A stretch of 64,000 nucleotides of DNA from Chondrosia reniformis. Its lineage: Eukaryota > Porifera > Demospongiae > Chondrillida > Chondrillidae. The stretch covers positions 3,844,001-3,908,000 of the forward strand of contig OX359194.1 in the NCBI GenBank assembly GCA_947172415.1, written 5' to 3'. Below, piece after piece: positions 55,641-64,000 of the stretch (the first letter of the stretch is position 1; each line of letters starts with the position of its first letter). The notes below the pieces were generated by a model. The model made no database searches and was not told where the DNA came from. It saw only the letters and a list, made by a program, of their open reading frames with translations. The position numbers and the translations under genes are program-made.

Positions 55641-58600
55641 GTTTCTAGTTGTATGTACTAGTTGTATGTACTAGTTGTGTGTAATTGTTGTATGTACTAG
55701 TTATATTAACTAATTGTAGTTACTAGTTGTATGATCTAGTTGTGTGTACTAGTTGTATGAAATAGTTTTATGTACCAGACACTTGTTGTATATACTAGTT
55801 GTGTACTAGTTATAAGTACAAGTTGTGTGTACTAATTGTGGTAAATGTTGTATGTACTAGTTATATTTACGAATTGCAGTTACTAGTTGTTTGTGCTAGT
55901 TGTATGTACTAGTTATATGTACTAATATGTAGTTGTATGTACTTGTTATATGTACTAGTTCTTTGCACTAGTTATATTTACTATTGTATGTAGGTATATG
56001 TACTAGTTGTATGTAGGAGTTGTGCGTATATGTTGTCTGTACTATAAGTACAGACAACATATACGCACAACTCTACTCTACAACTAGTTGGAAGTTTTAG
56101 TTGTATTTACTCAATACTAAGTAGTAGTTTAATGTTCAAATTGTATGTACTAATTGTAAGTACTAGTTATGTGCCAGTTGTATGTTCCAGTTGTATGTAC
56201 TAATTGTATGTACTAGTTATGTACTAGTTGTAGGTACTAGTTGTATGTTCAAATTGTATGTACTAGTTATGTACTAGTTGTAGGTACTAGTTGTCGGTAC
56301 TACTTGTATGTAGTAGTTGTGTGTAATTGTTGTGTGTACTAGTCGTATTTACTAGTTATATGTACTAGTTGTATGTACTAGTTGTGTGTACCAGTTAATT
56401 GTACTAATTGTATGTACTATTAACTAGTTGTATGTACTGGTTGTATGAACTAGTTCTATGTACTAGTTCGATGTACTAGTTTTAGGTACTAGTTGTGTGT
56501 ACTAGTAGCTATATGTATGTGCTAATACTAGTTGTTTGTAATTGTTTATGTACTAGTAATATTAACGTGTAGTAGTTACTAGGTGTATGAACTAGTTGTG
56601 TGTACTATTTGTATGTACTAGTTTTATGAACTAGATGTATACTAGGTATAAGTACCAGTGTTATATACTAGTAGTGTTAATTGTTGTATGTATGTACTAG
56701 TTATATTTAGTAGTTGAAGTAACTAGATGTATGTACTAGTTGCATGTGCTAGCAACTAGTTGTATGTACTAGTTGCATGTCCTAGCAACTAGTTGTATGT
56801 TCTAGTTATATGTAGTTGTTGTATGTACTAGTTGTATGTACTAGTTGTGTGGACTAGTAGCTATCTCTATGTACTAATTTTCTGTACTAGTTGTATGTGT
56901 ATACTAGTTGTGTGGAGTTATATGTCCTACTTGTATATGCTAGTTGTGTGTAATTGATGTATGTACTAGTTAGTAGAAGTTACTAGTTGTATGTACTGGT
57001 TATTTGTACAAGTTGTATGTACTGGTTATTTGTACCAGTTGTATGTACTGGTTATATGTCCTTCTTTAAGCATTAATTGTATGTTCTGGTTGTATGTACT
57101 TCTTGTAAGTTCTCGTCACTAGTTGTATGTTCTAGTAGTATGTACTAGGACTAGTTATATGTACTCTGTGGGGGTTCTAGTTGTATGAACTCAATTCTAA
57201 GTAGTAGTTTCATGATCTAATTGTATGTACTATTTGTAAGTACTAGTGATGTGCTAGTTGTATGTTCCAGTAGTATGTACTAATGGCATGTACTAGTTAT
57301 GTACTAGTTGTAGGTACTAGTTTTAAGTATTAGTTGTATGTACTAGTCGTATGTACTAGTTATTAGTACTAGTTGTATGTACTAGTTGTATGCACTAGTT
57401 GTGTGTACTAGTAACTATCTGTATGTACTAATTGTCTGTACCAGTTTAATGTATATACTAGTTGTCTATAGTTATATATACTACTTGTATATACTAGTTG
57501 TGTCTAATTGCTGTATGTACTAGTTATATTTCACTAGTAGTAGTTCATAGTTGTATGTACTTATAGTTATTATTAGTTGTGTGTACTAATTTTATGTACT
57601 ATTTGTATGTACTAGTAATTAGTTGTATGTATAGCTACTAGTTTTATGTGCTAGTTGTATGTTCTAGTTGTATGTACAAATTTTATAAACTAGTTATGTA
57701 CTAGTTCTAGGTACTAGTTGTATGTACTAGGTTTAAGTAGTAGTTGTGTGTAATAGTTGTTTATACTACTTATATTTACTGGTGGTAGTTACTAGTTGTA
57801 TATACTAGTTGTGTGTACTAGTAACTATCTGTATGTACTAATTGTGTGTACTAGTTGTATAAACTAGTAACTAGTTGTATGCAAAGGTACTAATTGTATG
57901 AAAAATCTAAGATACCATGTATGTACTAGTTGTATGTACTAGTTTTATGTATTAGTTCTATGTTCTAGTTGTAGGTTCTACTTGTATGTACTAATTGTAT
58001 GTTCTAGTAACTATTTGTATCTACTTGTTATATGTACTAGTTGTATGTACAAGTTGTGTGTTATTGTTGTATGTACTAGTTATATTAACTAGTAGTAGTT
58101 ACTTGTTGTATGAAGTAGTTGTGTGTACTAGTTTTATATACTAGTTATATGTACTAGATATATACTAGTTGTATATACTAGTTGTGTACTAGTTATAAGT
58201 ACTAGTTGTATGTACTAGTTGTGGTAATTGTTGTATGTATTTATTAGTGATATTTAGTAGTTGCAATAATAAGTTGTTTGTACTAGTTGTATGTAAAAGT
58301 AACTAGCTGTATGTATTAGTTGTATGTACTTGTTGTATGTACTAGTAACTAGTTATATGTACTAATTGTCTGTACTAATTGTATGTACTTGTTGTATGTA
58401 CTAGTTATATGTACTAGTTGTATGTACTAGTTGCATTTACTAGTCGTGTGGACTAGTAACTATCTGTAAGTACTAATTGTCTCTAGTAGTTGTATGTATA
58501 TACTCTTTGAGTAGTTATATGTACTACTTGTATATACTAGTTGTGTGTAATTGCTGTATGGACTAGCTATATTTACTAGTAGGAGTTACTAGTTGTATGT

Positions 58601-59468
58601 ACTAGTTGTAGTTACTAGTTGTGAGAACTAGTTGTGTGTACTAGTTGAATGTACGAGTTGTATGTACAAATTGTATGTACTAGTTATGTACTAGTAGTAG
58701 GTACTAGTTGTATGTACTAGTTGTATGTAGTACTTATATGTAATGTTGTATGTACTAGTTATATTTACTAGTTGTTGTTACTAGTTGTATGTACTGGTTA
58801 TTTGTACCAGTTGTATATACTAGTTATATGTGCTAGTTGTAGTACTAGTTGTATGTACTAGTTGTATCAACTAGTTGAATGTACTATTTGTAGTTACTAG
58901 TTGTATGTACTAGTTGTTTCTCCTAATTGCATGTACTAGTAACTAGATGCATCTACTAGTTGTATGTACTATTTGTATGTAGTTATACGTACCAGTTGTT
59001 TGTACTAGTTATATTTATTGGTGGTAGTAACTATTTGTATGTACTAGTTCTTTGCACTAGTTGTATGTACTAGTAACTAGTTGTATTTACTAGTTGTATG
59101 TGCTAGTTGTATGTACTAGTTATATGTACTAGTAATTAACTATATGTACTAATTGTATGTACAAGTTGTATGTATTAGTTGTATTTAGTTTTGTGTACTA
59201 CTTGTATGTACTTATTGTGTGTAATGGTTGTATGAACTAGTTATAATTATTACTAGTTGTATGTTCTAGTTGTATGTAGTTATATATACTAGTTGTATGT
59301 ACTAGTAGTGTGTAATTGCTGTATATACTAGTCATATTTACTAGTAGTACTTACTTGTTGTATGTACTACTTGTAGTTACTATTTATATGTACTAGTTGT
59401 ATTTACTAGTAATTAGTTGTATCTATGGGTACTAGTTGTGTGTACTAGTTGTATGTAATAGTTGTAGT
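55641..59468. repeat. ACTAGT satellite, block 3 (largest)
   Basis: 3.8 kb of the same degenerate unit. Marker phrases at about 56107 and 57190 are 1.08 kb apart, and both are followed by the same variant order (TTTCATG.TCTAATTGTATG, TATGTTCCAGT). This points to a higher-order period near 1.1 kb. It contains a perfect 26-bp hairpin at 56018-56072. Confidence 0.95.
56018..56072. repeat. Perfect 26-bp hairpin with 3-nt loop in the satellite
   Basis: Arms 56018-56043 and 56047-56072 (AGTTGTGCGTATATGTTG ...) are exact reverse complements around ATA. The arm sequence is a satellite variant turned back on itself. Confidence 0.95.
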
Positions 59469-59469
59469 T

Positions 59470-59712
59470 GTAGGAGCCAAGGATTCACAGAAGATCAAGA
59501 TAAAGAAAAAGACAAAGACTCCCAGGATCACTGATGAAGGGTGGAATTCCCAGAAACGGCTGTCTGACCCAGTGGAGAAGAAGATGAAAGAAGGGAAAAG
59601 AAGGAAGAAAAGACTACTGTATCTTCATCTAAAGCTCTCTTTAGGTTTAGTTCCCCTATAGGCTCTTTTTACAGAATAGGCATATAGCATGTAGGAAAAT
59701 GGTATCTTAGAT
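59470..59712 (+). repeat. Repeat D with hammerhead-like motif, copy 1
   Basis: A non-satellite insert starting AGCCAAGGATTCACAGAAG. The first 130 bp recur at 63873-64000. It contains CTGATGA at 59531, a GGG/CCC stem, GAAA and a GTC triplet (see findings). It reads as a Lys-rich open frame, but there is no evidence that it is translated. It ends near TTTTTCTTGTATATAC, where the satellite resumes. Confidence 0.75.
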
Positions 59713-59714
59713 TT

Positions 59715-60203
59715 TTCTTGTATATACAAATTGTATGTACTAGTTGTATATACAAATTGTATGTACTAGTTGTGAACTAGTTGTAGGTACTAGTTGTATG
59801 TACTGGTTGTATGTAGTAGTTTTGTGTAATTGTTGTATGTACCAGTTATATTTACTAGTTGTATGTACTAGTTGAATGGACTAGTTGTATGTTCTAGTCG
59901 CATGTACTAGTATCTAGATGTATGTACTACTTGTGTGTACTAGTTGTAGGAACTAGATGTAGTTACTAATTGTAAGTACTACTTGTATGTACTATTAACT
60001 ATCTCTATGCACTAATTGTATGTACTCGTTGTATGTACTAGTTGTATGTACTAGTTTTATGTAGTTATATATACTAGTTGTGTATAATGTTGTATGTACT
60101 AGTTATATTTACTAGTTGTAGTTACTAGTTGTATGTACTGGTTATTTGTACCAGTTGTACGTACTAGTTATATGTTCTAGTTGTTGTACTAGTTGTAGGT
60201 ACT
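59715..60203. repeat. ACTAGT satellite, block 4
   Basis: Same unit, 0.5 kb between two inserts. Confidence 0.93.
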
Positions 60204-60600
60204 AGTGTGGGGCTGCCTGTGGCAGCACCTTATATTGTTTTCATTTGCCGATTACGTTGTATGGCTTCATGTTACGGAAATATATATAATACAGGTTGAT
60301 AGGCAACTATTATTACACTTTATTTATACATCGATACATCGATATATATTTAATACAGGTTCATATATACGCAACTATTATAATACTTTATAATACTTAA
60401 TTTATACATCAATACATGGTTTTACAAATGGCGGCGTTCAGGAAGCTTTAGTTAACGAATCTTTTCTGTCGCTATTTATAATGTTCAGGACACTTAAGCA
60501 TCCTCAATCGTTAGTATTACGAATATATATTTATAAAATGCCAATGATACGGCGAAGTAGTATGAGTTGATTCGGGGTGCAGCAGCCCCACGAGTTTTTA
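60204..60600. mobile_element. Small non-autonomous DNA element with GC tips
   Basis: A non-satellite insert with inverted ends GTGGGGCTGC / GCAGCCCCAC; each end also folds locally (GGTGC near both tips). Inside are two direct copies of an AATACAGGTT...GCAACTATTAT phrase (60289 and 60351) and otherwise AT-rich sequence. No coding capacity. Confidence 0.7.
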
Positions 60601-60607
60601 AATTCGA

Positions 60608-62118
60608 AATACTAGTTGTAAGTACTCGTAACTAGTTGTATGTTCTAGTTGTATGTACTGGGACGTGTTATATGAACTAGTTGAAAGTTCTAGTTGTATA
60701 TACTCAATTCTAAATAGTAGTTTCATGTTCTAATTGTATGTATTAATTGTAAGTGCTAGTTATGTTCTAGTTGTGTGTTCCAGGTGTATATACTAATTGT
60801 ATGTACTAATTATGTCCTAGTTGTAGGTACTAGTTGTATGTACTAGTAACTTGTAGTATGTACTAGTCATATGTACTAGTAATATGTAATAGATCTATGT
60901 ACTAGTTGCAGGTACTACTTGTATGTACTAGTTGTTTGTACTAGTTATATGTACTAGTTTTATGTACTAGTTGTATGTTTTAGTAATTATCTGTATGTAC
61001 TAATTTCTGTACTAGTTGTATGTATATAATCTTCTTGTAGTACTAGTTGTGTGTAATTGCTGTATGTACTAGTTATATTTACTAGTAGTAGGTACTAGTT
61101 GCATGTACTAGTTATAGGTACTGGTTGTATGTCCTAGCTTTAATTACTAGATACTAGTGGTGTGTACTAGTTGTATTTACTATTTGTATGTAATAGTAAC
61201 TATCTGTATGTACTAATTGTATGTAGTAGTTATATGTACTAGTTGTTTGTACTTATATATACTACTAATATGTACTAGTTGTGCGTAATTGTAGTATATA
61301 CTAGTTTTATTTACTTTTGTATATCCTAGTTGTATGTACTAGTAACTAGTTGTATTCACTAGGTAGATATACTAGTTGTGTGTACTAGTTATATGTACTA
61401 GTTATATGTACTAGTTGTGTGTACTAGTTGTATGGACTAGTTACAAATACTGGTAACTTTCTGTATATACCAATTGTATGTACTAGTTGTATGTACAAGT
61501 TGTATATGCATACTTGTATGTACTAGTTGTGTGTAATGGTTGTATTGTACTAGTTATATTTACTAGTTGTAGTTACTAGTTGTTTGTATTTGTTGCATGT
61601 ACTAGTAACTAGATGTGTGTACTACTTGTATGTACTAGTTGTTTGTACTAGTAACTATCTGTATGTAATAGTTGTTTGTACTAGTAACTATCTGTATGTA
61701 CTAAATGTATATACTAGTTGTATGATCTAGGTCTTTGCAATTATATGTACTACATTTATGTACTAATTGTGTGTAATTGTTGTATATATTAGTTATATTT
61801 ACTAGTTGTATATACTAGTTGTATGTACTAATTGTATGTACTAGTAACTAGTAGTATGTACAAGTTATATGTAATAGATGTATGTAGCAGTTGTATGTAT
61901 TAGTACTACTTGTATGTACTCGTTGTATTTACTACTTGGATGTAGATATGTGTACTACTTGTAGGTACTAGTTGTGTGTTATGGTTGTATGAACTAGTTA
62001 TAATTTACTAGTTGTAGTTACTAGTTGTATGTACCAGTTGAATGTACTCATTGTATTTACTGGTTATGTACTAGTTATATGTACTAGTTGTATGTACTAG
62101 AAACTGGTTGTATGTAAT
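60608..62118. repeat. ACTAGT satellite, block 5
   Basis: Same unit; marker phrase TATACTCAATTCTAAATAG at about 60697. Confidence 0.94.
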
Positions 62119-62121
62119 AAT

Positions 62122-62290
62122 TGACTTAAATTCAATTGAATTATAATGGGACCACTTAGCCAAGGCAGCCTACTTTACAGAGTTTCCATAAAATAAAAGT
62201 TAAATAAGCATGCAGTAAAACAAGAGTTCATAGAAAAAGAAGAAAACACCAATCAGTCACTAAGAGATAATTTAGCTTTTCTGTTAGATT
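62122..62290. repeat. Repeat E, copy 1
   Basis: A non-satellite insert beginning AATTGAATTATAATGGG and including CACTTAGCCAAGGCAGCC. About 85 bp recur at 63305-63392 after a (TTGAA)n tract. The source element is unknown. Confidence 0.7.
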
Positions 62291-62292
62291 TT

Positions 62293-63292
62293 TGTATGTA
62301 CTAGTCGTATGTATGAGTAATATGCACTAGATCTATGTACTAGTTGTAGGTACTAGTTGTGTGTACTATTTGTATGTACTAGTTGTGTGTACTAGTAACT
62401 ATCTGTATATACTAATTGTCTGTACTAGATGTATGTATATACTATTTGTGTGTAGTTATATATATGTACTACTTGTAAGTACTACTTGTGTGTAATTGCT
62501 GTATGTGCTGGTTATATTTACTAGTAGTAGTTACCAGTTGTATGTACTAGTTGTAGTTAATAGTTTTATGTACTAGTTTTATATACTAGTTTTATGTACT
62601 AGTAATTAGTTGTATGTATAGGTACTAGTTGTATGTACTACTTGTATGTACTAGTTGTATATACAAATTGTATGTACCAGTTATGTATTATTAGTATGGA
62701 CTAGTTATATGTACTAGTTGTATGTACTAGAAATATGTACTAGTTGTAGGTATTAGTAACAATCTGTATCTACCAGTTCTATGTATTAGTTGTATGAAAT
62801 ATGTTTATGTAGATATATGTACTAGTTGTATATACTAGTTCTATGTACTAATTCTATGTACTAGTTGTAGGTTCTAGTTGTAGTTACTAGGTGTATGTAC
62901 TAGTTATATGTACTAGTAACTATCTGTATGTATTAATTGTTATGTACTAGTTGTGTGTATTAGTTGTATGAACTAGTTATAATTATTACTAGTTGTATGT
63001 ACTAGTTGTATATACTGGTTTATGTACTAATTTTATTTACTAGTTGTTTGTACTAGTTTAATGTACTAGTTGTATGTACTAAGACTAGTTATAGGAACTA
63101 ATTGGAGGTTGTAGTTGTATGTACTCAATTCTAAGTAGTAGTTTCATGTTCTAATTGTTTGTACTAATTGTAAGTACTAGTTATGTGCTAGTTGTATGTT
63201 CCAGTTGTATGTACTAATTGTATGTACTAGTTATGTACTATTTGTAGGTACTAGTTGTAAGTACTAGTTGTATGTACTAGTAACTGGTTAGT
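62293..63292. repeat. ACTAGT satellite, block 6
   Basis: Same unit; marker phrase GTACTCAATTCTAAGTAGTAG at about 63120. The array ends at a (GAATT)n tract at 63293. Confidence 0.94.
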
Positions 63293-63872
63293 TGAATTGA
63301 ATTGAATTGAATTGAATTGAATTATAATGGGAACACTTAGCCAATGCAGGCTACTTTACAGGGTTTCCATTAAATAAAAGTTAAATATGCATGCACAAAT
63401 AATTAGGTATTCCAGAATATGTAGTGACTTCTCCAGTTTTCAGGCTAAAAGTTTGCAGTTATGCAATAGGCTTATTAAGCAGGGTTACAAATACTTTAAG
63501 CTAAAATCAACCTTTAAAACCTTCCTATCCCGGCAGCCTCTAGTTAGAATCTAGTATAAGCAAAAAGTAGCTAGTATGCTTAAGGACTGTCTTGTGTTAC
63601 CCCATATTGTGTTACCCCACCTCCTAAGAAATGTTACTACTAGAAGACCTAAGGGTAGACTTACGTAATATGTCCTACTTTTGTCTATAGTTATGCTGAG
63701 TCTGTTTTACCTGTACAAGCAAGTTTACTAATAGATTTATAATTAATTCATAAACGTTAATTGGACCTACATTCCTTTCATAAAATTAGATTTCATCATG
63801 TGTCTTAGTTAACACCTTATTTAAATTTTGGCGCCAAATTAGTCTATATAAGGCCCCTAGATTTAGCATAGA
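63293..63872 (+). other. Unique sequence right of the satellite with a TATA-like box
   Basis: It starts with a (TTGAA)n tract and repeat E copy 2 (63305-63392). The rest is not repeated in the window and has no open frame. TCTATATAAGGCCCCTAG at 63842 is a good TATA-box match about 30 bp before repeat D, so it could be the promoter region of a retroelement whose transcript starts near 63872. This is inference. Confidence 0.4.
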
Positions 63873-64000
63873 GAGCCAAGGATTCACAGAAGTTCAAGAT
63901 AAAGAAGAAGACAAAGACTCCCAGGATCACTGATGAAGGGTGGAATTCCCAGAAATGGCTGTCTGACCCAGTGGAGAAGAAGATGAAAGAAGGGAAAAGA
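63873..64000 (+). repeat. Repeat D, copy 2 (runs off right edge)
   Basis: It matches 59472-59600 with few differences (for example GAAATGG for GAAACGG in the hammerhead-like core). It continues past the window. Confidence 0.8.

Noticed and set aside
47598-63292. CRISPR-like repeat array
   Set aside because: Units are contiguous and degenerate with no unique spacers; this is satellite DNA in an intron-bearing eukaryotic sequence.
63293-64000. LTR of a retrovirus-like element at the right edge
   Set aside because: There is a TATA-like box but no paired copy with TG...CA ends, primer-binding site or coding domain in the window.

Overview
The window looks like a chromosomal piece of an animal genome. 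Host coding sequence is sparse, AT-rich and intron-bearing, with GT-AG introns. Mobile elements of many families are packed around one recognisable host gene, and about 10 kb of satellite fills the right-hand end. The mix (PIF/Harbinger, Merlin, MULE-like, pogo-like, Helitron, Penelope-like, RLE-type LINE) and the style of the transposase proteins suggest an early-branching metazoan, perhaps a demosponge. That assignment is inference; no rRNA or mitochondrial marker is present.

Layout. 1-761: the end of a Merlin element that runs off the left edge. 1121-15394: a nest of four DNA transposons. An old MULE-like element (here M1) has a PIF/Harbinger in its left terminal repeat, a second Merlin in its body and a younger MULE-like element (M2, with 9-bp target duplications) in its right terminal repeat. 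M2 carries a spliced transposase gene whose exons encode a MULE core, a SWIM finger and a CXXC zinc finger. 16280-26086: the host gene, five exons giving a 781-residue WH1-CRIB protein, WASP-like at its N-terminus but without a VCA tail. A Penelope-like scrap and a pogo-like scrap sit in its last intron. A 176-bp-arm hairpin lies about 490 bp past its stop. 28.6-31.2 kb: two 5'-truncated LINE pieces, each bounded by simple repeats. 32-38 kb: MITEs, hairpin-headed repeats, a minisatellite and one or two possible small genes. 38325-40779: a pogo-like transposon with a second, convergent gene for a HIRAN-domain protein. 40938-41008: a complete hammerhead ribozyme on the minus strand. 42-47.6 kb: helicase scraps, LINE scraps and a Helitron piece (Pif1-like helicase plus OTU protease) that stops at the satellite. 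47.6-63.3 kb: a roughly 13-bp ACTAGT-containing satellite with signs of a 1-1.2 kb higher-order period. It is interrupted by a second pogo/CENP-B-like element that also has a convergent HIRAN gene, by an RLE-type LINE and by smaller repeats.

The most interesting points are the transposase-plus-HIRAN pairing found twice in diverged pogo-like elements, the SWIM-CXXC tail of the M2 transposase, and the hammerhead ribozyme. I saw no LTR retrotransposon, retrovirus or Polinton, and no tRNA or rRNA gene.
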